A DNA stretch of 64,000 bases from Apostichopus japonicus (GCF_037975245.1 NC_092568.1:39076631-39140630), one strand, 5' to 3'. Positions 24,811 to 38,106 are shown, counted from the stretch's first letter. Numbers and translations are program-made. The notes: a model not told the origin generated them from the sequence alone.

Positions 24811-27107
24811 GGCCTTGCTTTTAGTCAAATGGACATTTCTTGACTAGGTTATCTGAAATGAAGAAACAAGAAAATATCTCAGATACAAAATAATTGAGGT
24901 TGTGACTTTACAGAAGTTAAATGTGTTCAATGCAAAGCTCAAAGAACAAACTATGATGATATATGTCTAAAGCAAATAAAATAAGAATAAGGTTTTGACT
25001 GAATACAAGCCAAGTCAGAAATGTAGCATTACAACACTGTCAATTATATTAATTATGAAAGGAAGAATGTAGGCTCAAGTGCTACTTGCATCCTTTTGAG
25101 GCCTACCACCAAAAAATTAAGGGAAATTATTAATGTATCTGGTGTTTTAATTGCCACACAAATCTTGCAACAAAACAGCAATACATCACAGACAGTGGTT
25201 CAAGATAACCAGACAGCTGACATACAAAGTAAGTGGACGATGAGCGCAAACTTAGCTACTGTCCTTTCAAATTGCTTGCAACTATAATGAAGCTCAGTAT
25301 GCACATTTTTAATCATTGCAGGGTGAATCTTTCACAAATGTGCCCCTTTTAATTGTGTACTTGTCTCTTGAAGTTACATACAGTAGGGCCTATATATTGG
25401 CTAGCTTAAAATGAGACAATGTGTTCAGATTGGGAAAGTTAAGTTCAGTTGATTCAATGGAACATGACTGAATGGTATTACTACTTTCTGTGGGGAAATA
25501 TCAGGTTGCGAGGCGCCGAGGTCTTTTAGCTGTGTCTGTAGTAACTTAGTTAAGTCTACACCCACGTCCCACACTAGATTGACTACGAAGTACGATGTCG
25601 AGTCGGCATACTATTAACTTGCACTGTGCTGTTATATAAGGCTTAACATGAGGCCAATCCATGGGGGGTAGGGACTTTGAAGCCGATCTAAACCTTTCGG
25701 CTCTAATTTGACTTACTTCGTAAGTTCCCTATTGAATATGAAAAAACGAATTATCAGTGCCTTTCCTACACATACCTTCCTCTCTTAAACGCTGGTTATT
25801 ATTGCATAGTTTCGGACTTCTCAGTCGCCAGTGCAAAAGCCTCATCAAGCAGGACAACCATTATTAGAGGGCTGGAAGAATACAAGTTGTTCTGTGTCAA
25901 ACCGATTGCGTAACAGTTGTTTGCTTATAATTTGTAAAACTGTGTTGCCAGTTTGGAGCAGGTAAATATTAACCGTCCATTCGTCAAGTTGCATGCAAAT
26001 CGCGTTCCCGCTGTTTTCACCGAACTGTAACTTGTAAGCAAAAAGTAGATACAATCATCAAGGGGTTCTATTTCGAGGATAGGTTACTACAATATAGAGT
26101 AGCAACTCTACGCTAAAGATCTAAGCAAAATACAACGAGGTTCTAGCTAAGAAAAGTAAGAAGCCAAGGCGCTGGCTAAACAGCTTACTGTAGCCTAGGC
26201 CCTATACCGAAGCTAAGAGTGTCCTGTAGTGTAATACAGTACCAGATCAGCGATATAAATTATGGCTCACGAACAGTAACAGCTAGTCTTCAGTTACACT
26301 AAGTTCGGCGCGACTGCAAGGGTACCATGGGTCCTCACATTAGGAGAAGGCCTAAATAAGGGTTACCACTATAAGCCTGGTTCGAAGAAATCAAAAGTTA
26401 GATTGAGCATAAATATGTTAATTTTGAAAGTGTAGGCCTATTCACTGTAGCCTTGTAGGCCTACCAATACGATGTCTCATGAGGGTACTTGAGAGTAAAA
26501 CGTGTGATGTCACACTCACAGATGCACACAGAGAGCAAAATGTCATATTCTGCTTTATTATTCACTTTATTGTTTTGACCTTGGTATAAATACTACTTTT
26601 AATTACCTAAGACTGGGCAGGTTACAATCATAGCTAACAACTGCTGGTTGATGACCTGTACTTTAGGCCATGTGATAATGACCACCGCCTTGCAGGCTCC
26701 AAATACTCCCACTAAAAATAATCATTATTTATAAAAAAAAATTTAAAAAAATGTTTGTTGTTGATACAAAATAGTTTTCTATATCTCACAAATGCAAGTT
26801 AATTCTCAGTCATCAAGCAGGAGTACAAGGATATACAGTAGCCTATCTTCACAAAGGCAGGTATGCATGTACATTCAGTTGTTGCCAAAACTTATTTGCA
26901 TCACTGGTACATCTTCGCTAGAGTGCCACTACTTGACAACTTTATCTTACTAGAAATAGAAATAATGCAAAATGGAAGAGAAATGCCTCATGCCATTTGA
27001 AAAATTTTCAGATGCAAATCTAAAACTTTCATTCCCACTTCGTTATTGAATGTAGTTTAGTTTTGTAAGTGTAGATTTCCTGGTGATTGTTCTTCTTCCC
27101 CCTACAG
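24811..27107. promoter_or_regulatory. Divergent spacer between the M8 protease and ERG28
   Basis: The two genes point away from each other, so both promoters should lie here. The protease ATG exon has an acceptor-like CCTAG about 28 bases upstream of the ATG, and the ERG28 ATG exon is preceded by CCCCCTACAG ending at 27107. Both genes therefore probably have untranslated first exons inside this spacer, most plausibly in the less AT-rich 25.5-26.4 kb part. I could not place those exons or a TATA box. Confidence 0.5.
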
Positions 27108-27134
27108 AAAAACATCCCAAAAGAGAGTCTAATC

Positions 27135-30100
27135 ATGAAGAAGTTTGAACGAGTACTACGGACATGGTTGACCCTGATTGCCTTCATGTCATTAGCCAGT
27201 TCAGTCCAATGTTTTGTTGAGAGCACCCTAATCATCCAAACAATGTACAGTCAACCCACGGACCAAGGTATATAAATGACAATGACAACAATTTATTTCC
27301 AGCAATTGTGTACAGTACTGTACATGAATGATTTTTGATATACAATACCATCTAGAGAGACAGGTAAACAGAAAAAAGAAAAAGAAAACATTCATCATGT
27401 TAATTGATCTACAATATTTAAGCTATACAAATGCATGGAAAAGGAGAAAAAAAAAAGAAGCGCAATGCTTATAGAATGTTTTCCCCATTTGAATATAATA
27501 AATATATACATATACTGGAGAGAAATTGGTGATAGGAAACAAAACTCCCAAAGAAAATTAAATAAATACTGCACTTTAAAAAAACAAAAACAAATTACCT
27601 TTCTATTTCTATGATTTACCTGTATGATGTATGTATAAATTAAGCTCAATCTTCAGTTCAGTGACATTGCTAACACCTAACACAATTGAACTTATATTTT
27701 TATGTTGGAATTTCACAAATGTTCTCTTTTTTTTCTTTCTTGTAGTCAACGCTTTGATCGGAAGAATGTTTGGCACATGGACGATGTTGTCAGGAGTTGT
27801 TAGACTCATGTGTGCTGTTTTCATTGATAATAGACCGTAAGTACATATATATTACGTGTAAAGGTATAAATGATAATCTGACTTTGTTTCTGTTCCTTTT
27901 CTTACCTGCATCTTCAGGAACAAATAAATAAAATATTGTAAATATTGCTCAATACTAGCATACCAGGCGAAGCTATTGAATTGCCGCAATGCAATTGCTG
28001 AATTTGCATTGGTATTTAGGGCACAACAGTTATGCTAAAGTGATCAAAAGTAGCTATTGGCGGCGACTTTATAACAATCTATGGGTGATACAAATACAAC
28101 TAACCGACATAAAATGTAACAAGAATTCCTATCCCTTCAAACTTTGGACACTGTTCCTGAAGAAATCAACTCTGCACATGCTCATAGTTTAAATAAAGCT
28201 GTTAAAATCTGTAGAAATATGTGAAACTGGTTTGCTAATAACTTCAACTTCCTCTTTCCGTTTTCAGAGTTTATGATTTGACTCTGTTTACATTCATCAT
28301 GGTTTGGTTACATTTTCTCTCCGAGCTTCTGATCTTCAAGACGACAGAGCCTTCCTTTGGAGTTGTATCACCGATGGTTATTTCAGGTAAGATGTAGAAA
28401 GTATTTACAGTAACAATCATATCAGTTGTACATGCATTAAAGGACAAAAAAATGCTTACCAAAGGTTTTTCAGATTCAAAGGTCAAGCGACACGTAAACT
28501 TGACTTTACATAATATTAAACTTAACAACTCTTACATTAACAAAAACCCAACACCGCAATTTTTTTCCGTCTCCAAAGGGGTAGAAATCGGTAAAAAGTA
28601 CTATTACGTAATAGATTCAGTGACGTCACGGGGGGGAGCGCAGAAGAGTGCAAACTGTATATGTTCTGCGCAGTGCATTGGGTATGGAGAAATCTCAAAC
28701 TTCTCGAAAATATTACCTTCTTCAGCAGTCTGTTACAAGAAAGTTAAGATTTGGATTAAGATGAAAAATCACAAATTGATACATAAGACATCGAACAAAA
28801 CATCCATTGACTTCTTTTTTCATAAATTCCTTGCATTTTCTTCCTATCAAGCAACATAAACTCCGCAAAAATCGGCTAGATTGACTCGTTCAGGGAAAGC
28901 CGAAAACAAATGACGTCATTTGTTTACCAAGTCGAAAGTGCATGATATCGTCGCTTGGAACTGCTTATCACATACAGTTTCTATACACGCACTGTAGTAC
29001 GCATATATACACAGCACAGCATAGCTTATAAATATCGCGAAATGGCTGCCTGTGGCATTGACACACAGTATTTAGATAGCAACGGCGAAGAAGTAAGGGA
29101 AATGGAGGACATGGTGGACGATCGTGGGGAAATTTTTCCCTACATGTTCGAACCGGAGACCAGCGAAGAGGAAGCGGGATCGGACAGCGATGTCGAAATT
29201 GATCATCTTGACGGAATATAACGGTAACGTTACGCCAAGCGTACTATACTGTATATAGGATAGTTGTGTCACTAGTTAGGCCTAGAACCGATAAATGTTT
29301 CCTAACTTTGCTCATACACTTAGCTAGCCAATTTGTTGATGGGGCAGGAAAATTAACATGAATGTGCGGTCGAGTTAAGTTAAGGAAGTTACTATTTTCC
29401 TTAAAAGTTGTGGCAGCACATGCCCCAGGAACATGTCACACAGACATATTTCATTTGGTTAGTAGATTGAAGGAGCCAATTGGAAGAGTGCACAACAAAT
29501 TCAGAGGTGGCCTATTATTAATTTCCTAGCAGTTGTAGGCCTAGTGGCAAATTAGTGAAGTTACCACAAATCAGGGAAAGGGTGGGGGAGGGAGAAGGTG
29601 GCACCTCACACCAGCTTTTTGTCATTTCCGTTTGAGCTAATTTCATAACCAGATTTTCTCAATCTAGGGAATGGATTCAGAAGTGGGAAAGAGTTGGAAA
29701 TGAGGCAACATCAGCCTGTTTTATTTTCCTTTGCAGCATTGTCCCAACAGAGGCAAGACTTCTAAGAAGATGTTACTTGTAAGGAGCTTCAACGGTAGAT
29801 TGCCCTTCAGAGGTGCCCCTTTTCTATTTTGACATGTTAGTACAGTATGCCCCAATAATTGAGGTTGGTATGAAGTCATTGAATTGGCTCTTTATTATTT
29901 GAACTGGTTTGTATTGTTTACAGGTGTCATTGTGGCCAATGTGCTGTGATGCCTACAGCAAGGGAGTGTAGATGCTGCAGCGAAATAGATAAGTAAGGAC
30001 TGTGATGGATGAAGAAGGTGCTGCATGCATCACCTTACACCCAGGTTTTGAAGCTATGTGCCTGAACCCATTGTTTCTTCAGACAGCCTACTACATGTAC

Positions 30101-33100
30101 CGTCAACAGTATGGTGGACGTGCACAGGAAAACAGGATCCAAGAGTAAGTATAGAATACATTATTTTTGTTATATACCTTTATTCATTGCTCTGACCTGC
30201 TGTTGAAAGATGTAACAATACAGAGGGTGTATTCATAGTTAAGTTTTGTTTCGTTGTGAAAGGAATAACATTAAGATATAGATTTGATCAAGAAAATTTG
30301 TGCACCATGTTCAAAACCTGCTTCTGATTAGGTCATTTTGTCCAAAAACTGGTGTAATGCCCTTGAGGCTAACCCTTATCATGCTGACTGACATAGTAGT
30401 CATTAACACTGAGCCATGGAACCAAATGCCACACAAAAAATATCCACCATGCTTGTGCACGATCCATTTACAAATTTTAGTCTCCGAGATACAATGATCA
30501 GTTTGTATAAATGGCATAGCTAAGCTTACTTTAGGGGAGGCAGATTTAGGGGCCAAGCAAATTCTTGAAATCATATAGAAATTTATTTTAAAATTGACGT
30601 CCCCAGATGGCTACCAAGCTTTTGTGTATCTTCATCTTTTATAGCTGGTTTTCATATGATTATTTTACAGGAAATACAGACACACAGCATACAGACAACT
30701 TTCACGGATGAGCTAGCAGTTTTTAGGGAAGGAGATTTGTGTTGTTCTCCCATCCTATGCAGTAAGGAGGATTAGAGAAGCTTTACCATCTGAACAGTAT
30801 GAATGATTTAAATTATCAAGACTGTGAGAATGTGGACTGTTTATGCCAAGTCATAGTATCATTTCTGCAAAGTTTTATAGAAACAGGGTTCAGTCCTGTC
30901 TGTTTTGTGGCTGAATGGTGAACATTTTGGAATTCCAGCTTACATTTTTCTGGTTCATGGTATTAACTACAATTTTGGATGAAATTTTACATTTTCAAGT
31001 TTGGGAAGTACATAACAGTAATAAATAATAAAAATTCAAGTTAATTTTTTGTATGTATTCTCTCTTGTAAGCAAAGCTGTCACTTCTAGTAGCCTGCCAA
31101 CAAAATCTGGATGATTGAAATCTCAAATATACTAGGTTAAAATAGAAGAATAGTTTGAATAAAGTACCCTCAACCACTATGTCAATGGGATCTGGAGAGC
31201 TTAGGCTTTCATTTTAATAAAAGTGTAATGCGAATCAATCTGAAATTGTTCATTATTCCATGGAATATCAAGGTTACCTGATCATAAATGAGATAAAAAA
31301 AATCACATTTTATCCCATGCGGGGAACAAACAGCAAATTTCTGTCAATTCTTTTCGAGAAAAACAAAAAATTGGCAACATGTTTGAAACACCAAAGTTGC
31401 ATACAAATAGTAAGTCAGCATGAAATTTATATTTATGAAGTCTAAGCTCTCTAGAAAGGAATACTTGTCATTGGAACTTTTTTTTAAATATAATGTTATC
31501 ATTACTGATAGTTAGTTACAATGGAAACCAGATGTAAGTAAAACTTGAATGTAAAACTTTAGCAACTTCCCTAAAGGCTGGTAGCGACCTGTTAATTAAC
31601 ACTGCTCTGCAGCTGTGCCATACACCATGTGAACAGACGATTCACAGAGTCGATTGCTCCCCACTACATTGAAACAAAATTAGAACTTGGGAGGCCATCA
31701 ACTACAGTACTTCAGCAAAGCTTTTGAAATCTGCTTCGGTGTTGTTTTATGGCATCCTCATTGTTCGGATGAACATATGAGCTTGCAAGGGGTGGGGGCT
31801 CTTTTCTGACAGGAACAGGACACTCCTCTCCCAGAGTTCCACTTCTGCAGAAGTTGTTGCAAGCAGTCAAGAAGTTCCCATACATAATCTGTAGAATAGT
31901 AAAGATATGAAGAATAATATAATAATAGTTCATAAAAACATACCATTTAGATAGAGGCATTCCAATCACTCCATTTCGGTCAATATGCATGGCACAGTTG
32001 TCGGTCAAGTCTTTGGATGCCCAACTAAGGCGACAGCTGAGTACACCTCAATTGGTGTGGATACATGGGTCAGGTTTTACCTTATGGCACCAATTGATTT
32101 TCCAGACTAATCTACTATCAATCTTGAAAATTACCTTGAAGGGTCATCTTTGTCATGTTCAGATGAGTTAACTGATGGAGTGTAGTCCGGACTACCTGGC
32201 GGTTTTTGGGTGTATCCCGATGTGGATGCCACAGCAGCAGACAGACCATCATCGCCACTGTGAGATGGTCCTGGTTGCTTTGATGGTATTTTTGTCTCTG
32301 TTGGTCCAGTCAGCAACTTCAATGGTGGTAGGGGGACCAGTGAACACTGGACTTCTACATGTGTTACATTCACTGAAAATTAGAATAAACGCTTATTATA
32401 CCACACACATACAGTAGGCTGCTCTTGGACAGGGGTCAGCTGCCTAGATGGTTCACTTATCTTTTCTGAAGGGGAGCATATCCTGCTTTATGTGGCTGCA
32501 AAAATATGGGCCACTCACACCATGAGCATTGCAAATGACTTCAGCTTGGTTTCATATAGTATAACTACAATGTAATCTCCCTTCTCTCAGTAACTATAGC
32601 TGTAGCCTTTATATTTTCCTGTGAAGCCATCAGGTATAGCCTCCTCAACCACTCTCGTCAGGCAGGCGGATATGATGGATAAAATACAATGTATATTATC
32701 CCCTAGTCAGCCTGCCCGATGTGCAGTTTTAATTGCTATTTTACTTTCAACGAGTACTGTTTCTAAAATTTTGGCCCCTGTACTCACTTCTGCTATAGAA
32801 TACTCTATAGATGTATGAAAGTTTTCCATTCTTCCTTGTATTACCCTAGCTTACACTTCTCTACCACATTTTCTCCCCCCAACCCCCCTGCCTCCTTTTT
32901 GTCTGGTAGCTTGCCCCCCATATACATGCCTCAATGTTTTACTGGTGGAGATTCCTTGTATCCCGTTCAAAACTGACTACTTAAATCTTTAATGCCTGTC
33001 ACCACCCTCCCCTCCCCCATTTCCCAACTGTTTTTCGGTAATATCAAGCACATGTCTATAAGATCATGCTACCTTTAGATGGGGATGTACATTCTGCAGA

Positions 33101-35132
33101 ATCCTGCCTTTATTTTCACTGCAGTTGGTTGGGGAACAGCTTCTAGATTAATCTAAGTATTGAAAAATGGGAAAGAAAATAACAAGGAAGCTATGAAAGT
33201 TCATTTAAGAAAGCAGCTTGATATGTTTGAAAGTACCTGTCACAAGCGTTTTCTCTTGCAACAAAAATTGCAGCCCTACCAACAAAAATGGCAAAATATA
33301 AGGATGTCATTTACTGTGAAACATATGAGCTATGACTCTGAGTATATAGATAGGTGGGAGCACATTATAATATTGGGCAAAATGACATCTTATGCTTGTT
33401 ATTCTGGATTTTTCATGATGTACCACAAATGAAAGTTAATATAGCCCTAGCCTACTCCTAACTTTATCGTCGCCGTACCTAATTTAGGGCCTAACTAACT
33501 GAACGAAATTATAAGAATTAGCCTACTGTAAGATAGTAATAATACCAAGTTAGTCATTGTTGTAGTAGGCCTAGGCCAGAAAATACACTTACTCTTTTCC
33601 GATCCAGCTTCGCAACTACTGGTCTACTTGTTTCTATATCTTCTCGAGATTTGAAGATACTTTCTCCAAACAGAGAAGGAACGGCATTGTCTTCTAGACG
33701 GCGAGCTGTTGGTGTTCCAAGTCCAAGTTGCGCGGATAGGCGATAGGAATCGAAACTTTAACTGGTGAAGGGCGCACTGCACACATAAGATTCGCTCGAA
33801 GGTCCAAGCCAATCTTTACTTATAGGCAGCTAGGCTGGATGAGTGCACTGGTACTAAGCTATCGCTGTATACAGTGTTTGACGAACACGAAACTTTCTTG
33901 TACTGTTGTGCACCCATTCTCATCTGATATTTTGTTTACTGTTCGTGACGTATTGTTTACGGCTTTGATCTCGGTTAACATATTAGGCATACTTAGTTTT
34001 GGTAACATTGGCGGTTCCCCCCGTGACGTCATTATCTTTCGGAATTAGCTTGGTTATTAACTTAATTAAAACAGCAAAGAAACAATTGTGGAACTCCAAA
34101 TTTGGAATATAGGGTTTTGATATGTAGCTTTTCAATTTGTCTAAGTTTGAAGGAAATCTGTTACGTGTCACTTGACCTTTAACTTCCCCTATTGCTGTTT
34201 ATTATTGGTTCTCATATTTTGAAATTTCTTTTGTTAGTACTATTAGTTGGTGAAGTGTGTATATATCAATATTGCTACAGTAGAGTTTAGTTTTGAGATG
34301 TAATTCTGTTACTGGTGAGTGTTCAGACTGAGATATTTATGGTTTGACTTGGTTGTTGGTCCTCTTTGATAAGCTACCAACACACCCCCTGCATTTTCTT
34401 TGAGTACCGAGAGCATGTTTTTCAAGTAGCTGTTTGCTGTTCAAACTCACACTGCACATTAGATTCATGCAAGTTACTCAATTAATTTTATCCCCAAAAG
34501 GCCTCCATTCTCATATGCAAAGCTAGAAATCCCTTAATTGGTCATATTTGGCATCATTCTTGCAAAAACGTAAATTTACCGAGATTATGTTGTTGCTCTT
34601 TTCCAGATAGGTAGAATATGAACTTCAGAATTAATGCCAGTTCAAAAAAACTTTGCTTCTAAGAGTTTTCACACCCTTTCGTGAATTATCTACGTTTGTT
34701 GTTATATTACAAGTAAGAAAGAATAAACAAGCTGATTTTGGTCATCCACATAGAACTGGTCGTCTTGGACAACTGGACGTCCATCAAAAATTTTGCCCTG
34801 ACTTATGTATAAGTTGTTAGTTTCCATACTTCACAGATCACCTTGGGAATTGATGCAGGTTATCAGTGGTAGTCAAGGTATTGCTAGGAAGACAGCACAC
34901 CCAACCCAAGCACTTACATACTGCATTCTGGATGGAAATTCAAGTGTTTATGCCCCAGACACCGGAAGTGAAAACATAGTCAATTATCTGATTTCCTCTT
35001 CTTTGTTTTTACATTTCTTTAGGTATATCAATGGTACTGATGATAGCAGGCTACAAGTTTATCTTCAACCAAACTGAGGACACAGTAGAAGAACAAAGAC
35101 CTGCAAATCAGGATACTAAGAAAGCAAAATAG
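27135..35132 (+). CDS. ERG28: ERG28 homologue, ER membrane scaffold of sterol C-4 demethylation
   Basis: ERG28 is a small ER membrane protein that tethers the sterol C-4 demethylation enzymes. Coding exons: 27135-27267, 27746-27836, 28268-28386 and 35023-35132, giving 150 aa (human about 140). All junctions are in phase (1, 2, 1). Recognisable family blocks are LRTWLTLIAFMSLASSVQCF, then NALIGRMFGTWTMLSGVVRL, then DLTLFTFIMVWLHFLSELL followed by PSFGVVSPMVIS, and a last hydrophobic segment GISMVLMIAGYKFIF. Together these make the family's four membrane segments with a short charged tail. The exon with the ATG begins at 27108, implying an upstream untranslated exon. AATAAA at 35357-35362, followed by a GT-rich stretch, is the likely polyadenylation signal. 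The last intron is 6.6 kb because a transposable element sits in it. Confidence 0.93.
29042..30806 (+). pseudogene. P2X7-receptor ballast-domain-like gene, disrupted
   Basis: Proteins with the P2X7 cytosolic zinc-binding ballast domain, but no channel, are multiplied in many invertebrates. An ATG at 29042 opens an acidic N-terminal piece with IFPYMFEPETSEEE, resembling the family's PYxFEP motif. From about 29924 the Cys cluster CHCGQCAVMPTARECRCC is clear. Then comes EGAACITLHPGFEAMCLN with LFLQTAYYMYRQQYG (to a donor near 30145), and from 30671 KYRHTAYRQLS and VVLPSYAVRRIREALP. These blocks match the order of the ballast domain. It is broken by a single-base frameshift near 29993-29997, between EIDK and the CITLHPGF block, and by an in-frame TAG at 30714-30716. 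It lies inside the TTAA element and is probably a cargo gene of it. Confidence 0.72.
32135..33820 (-). pseudogene. THAP-domain gene relic
   Basis: On the minus strand, 33817-33593 reads SKDWLGPSSESYVCSAPF, a stop (TAA at 33760-33758), then SFDSYRLSAQLGLG and ARRLEDNAVPSLF. This matches the second half of a C2CH THAP DNA-binding domain, with its CSxHF motif and C-terminal AVPSLF. The conserved zinc-ligand His is Pro here, and the stop interrupts the domain, so it is dead or misassembled. A possible later exon, 32372-32135, encodes a Pro/Ser-rich linker (VQCSLVPLPPLKLLTGPTE onward) with clean splice sites. Nothing like a DDE catalytic region was recognised further left. Confidence 0.65.
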
Positions 35133-37296
35133 GCTCGCAGAGTTATCTGTTTTTATTGCATATTCAGCAATATTTTTGACAAATTTCTCTTGTACTCAGA
35201 AAAAGTAAAGTTTTGAAAATGAAACTTTGTGCATGTTCAGACATGTCATTTCATAATGTGGTGGTAATTTGTAAGTAATGTTTCTTTAAAACTTAATTAT
35301 GTCTTGAGAATTCAGTTTTTATACTCTGCAATTGCTTACTCTTAGCTGACAAGTTTAATAAAAGGGACATGTTGCTGCTGGTGCTGGTGCTACCAGTAAC
35401 GAGATTTGTTCTTTATATATATGCAAATATATGCAAAGAGGCTGATAGTCATTATGTTTTTTTTTTTTAAACCTGTTACTTAAACTATTTCACACCATAT
35501 CTTGTATATATCACTGATGAATTTAAATGAGACAATGCAACAAGGACCTTACTGAAAGGTGGCGTCTGTCCCCGGTCCAAATCCTGTCTTTGTTTATTTT
35601 GAGTGGACATCCAAATTCCAGTAAAAATGTAGTGGCTTTTCTTTAGTGCAAAGGAAGTGTCAGTAAAATGTTGACAAATTTGAGGCTAATCATGGTGCTG
35701 CTTTGTAGAAATGAACCCAGCCTTAACTCAAAAATCATACATCATTTTTATAACCTTCAATTATATGATTATTATTTTTTGAATTTGGTAATAAACCCTT
35801 TGTTACATCAATCGTACTTGTAACTAATACATTCATCTTGTTTTACCACCAACCTTACTGGTGAGACAACCTTAAACGATATTCCAGGCTTTCAAGATGA
35901 ACAACCAGCAAGATTTCTTTAAAATCAACCTTGATCAGTACTTGGTTCACTCTTCATCCTTTATATCAACAGTAATGGACGTTGTTGGAGAGTTATTTCT
36001 GTTAAATTCTATTAAATAGGAATTATTACTTTGTATCTAGATTTATTTGTGCATTTTGGTATCTAATTATTTAGGAACATAAATAAATTTAAGCAGTTGA
36101 TACTTAGATTGAATCAACAGTACAAGTCTGTATACATTCAGCATATAGGAGAGAGTAACAAATTAGGTCCGCATTGTCACCTGGCAACTGTGTGATTGAT
36201 GACAGATTGTGCAAACAAGCTGAATTCTTATTGCTTATTTTGGTTATTTACTTTGCTCTCAACTAGCGTAGTGTCAAACCAGATTAAGTTGAATTGCAAA
36301 CTGGTAGTGGAATATTACAGATAAAGTGGCAACCCTGTGAAATCGTTGGGCTGTTGTATGTTTTGTTTACAACATTGGAACTCTGCATTACAAAAGCATG
36401 TCTTTATTCATCCAGAGTTAATTACATATACTTACCCTAACACAGTAAACTGTATTCAATATAAGAACCTATACTTTAAGGTTGTCAATTTTGTATCTTT
36501 AACTTTGATACTTTTCTTCATAGGTATTTGTTACTGTCTTTGAATTCTATTCACCCTTTTCAAATATTTATCTATAAATGTTGCATTCCAGTAATGTAAT
36601 TGCAACGGATATATAAAATACCTTGACTGTACACTCTTTCTACTTCAACATTCAATGTTGGGTTGCCTAATATTTCATACTCTTCTCTTACTATTTTTGC
36701 AGCTTAGCTGATCATGCCTTAACTCTAAACTCTTTCTACTTCTACATTCAATGTTAGATTGACTAATATTTCATACTTTTCTTTTACTATTTTTGAAACT
36801 TAGCCGATAATGGAATATATCTCAAAAAGAAGTGAAAATTATAAACTAGTTGAGAGTCTTGTAATAATGTGTTCACTCTGATGTTAACTTGTCTCTGGTT
36901 ACTGAATTATTTAAGAACATTAGTTAGTCCACTCACATTCCCTTCTCTCTTTCACCTTTTACTGGTTTAATTCACAATTAGCAGATCACAGTCTGGGATG
37001 ACCAGGGCAGAGGAGAGGTTAATAGGACAAGGGGTGGGGGTGATATTATACATTGGAATTTTAACGAAAGCTAAAATGTTTGGAAGGTAGATGATCTGAA
37101 CATCAGCTCTAAATAAAACCAGTGCACATACAATAATTACCTTGGGCAATTACCGCTTGGTGTCACCAGTGATGACTGCAGTATTACCCTGCCTGCCCAT
37201 TGTAAATAAATCCCCTCCACATTCATCAAGGTATATTTTCGTGGCAATGGTGGAAATTATCCTGAATTGGGATCCGCATTTCTGGAGGCAATTACA
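35133..37296. other. Intergenic: ERG28 3' UTR then featureless DNA
   Basis: The first ~230 bases are the ERG28 3' UTR up to AATAAA at 35357. Beyond it I see no exon on either strand, only AT-rich sequence. There is a small two-copy repeat near 36635-36800 (CTCTTTCTACTTC(A/T)ACATTC and following bases). Confidence 0.5.
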
Positions 37297-38106
37297 GATT
37301 AGCTTCAGTTTGGTAAAGAAACATTCCACACCCAGTATTAGAACTTGCCATTTGTGAATGTATACATTACATATTGGAAAGTTTCAGTGAAACTCTTATA
37401 ATTAGCTTCAGTTTGGTAAAGAAACTTGCCCACACGGCATTAGAACTTGCCAATTGTGAATATATACATACAAATTGGAAAGTTTCAGTGAAACTCGTAT
37501 GATCGGCTTCAGTTTGGTAAAGAAACTTTCCCACACTCAGTTTTAGAACGTGCCAATTGTGAATGTATACATTTCATATTGGAAAGTTTCAGTGAAACTT
37601 ATAATTAGCTTCAGTTTGGTAAAGAATCTTTCTCAGACACGGCTTTAGAACTTGCCAATTGTGAATATATACATACAAATTGGAAAGTGTCCGTGAAACT
37701 CGTATGATTAGCTTCAGTTTGGTCAAGAAATTCCCCACACTCAGTTTTAGAAGTTGCCAATTGTTAATGTATACATTGCATATTGGAACGTTTCAGTGAA
37801 ACTCGTATGATTAGCTTCAGTTTGGTAAAGAATCTTTCTCAGACACGGCTGTGAATATATACATACAAATTGGAAAGTGTCCGTGAAACTCGTATGATTA
37901 GCTTCAGTTTGGTCAAGAAATTCCCCACACTCAGTTTTAGAAGTTGCCAATTGTTAATGTATACATTGCATATTGGAACGTTTCAGTGAAACTCGTATGA
38001 TTAGCTTCAGTTTGGTAAAGAAACATTCCCACACTCAGCTTTAGAACTTGCAAATTGTGAATGTATACATTACATATTGGAAAGTTTCAGTGAAACTCTT
38101 ATGAAA
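37297..38106. repeat. ~104-bp tandem array, about 8 copies, upstream of carboxypeptidase gene 1
   Basis: ATTAGCTTCAGTTTGGTAAA recurs near 37298, 37401, 37504, 37603, 37707, 37809, 37896 and 37999. Each copy contains GAACTTGCCAATTGTGAAT, ATGTATACAT and TTTCAGTGAAACTC. The sixth copy is short by about 17 bp. The array ends about 250 bp before the gene 1 ATG. Confidence 0.93.

Larger units (their letters stand above)
28437..34182. mobile_element. TTAA-flanked DNA transposon (~5.7 kb, decayed) in the last ERG28 intron; Kolobok-like by inference
   Basis: The left end begins TTAAAGGACAA (28437) and the right end, reverse-complemented, begins TTAAAGGTCAA (from 34182). Inverted subterminal matches follow: AAAGGTCAAGCGACACGTAA at 28478-28497 against 34180-34161 (one mismatch), and TGACGTCACGGGGGG at 28621 against 34031-34017. 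The two blocks are spaced about 142 and 149 bp apart in the two arms. Inside are two broken genes facing each other: a P2X7-ballast-domain gene (+) and a THAP-domain gene (-). TTAA targets and THAP domains are features reported for Kolobok transposons, so that superfamily is the best guess, but no DDE transposase was recognised. The exact left terminus is uncertain. Confidence 0.68.

Noticed and set aside
24811..24828. Upstream extension of the protease N-terminus from a TTG codon at 24828
   Set aside because: No ATG there; the ATG at 24810 directly starts a good signal peptide, and an in-frame TAG lies just upstream.
31260..31945. Further coding exons of the THAP gene (for example 31712-31880 on the minus strand)
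   Set aside because: A possible acceptor and open frame exist, but the translation matches nothing I recognise and phase could not be tied to the earlier exon.
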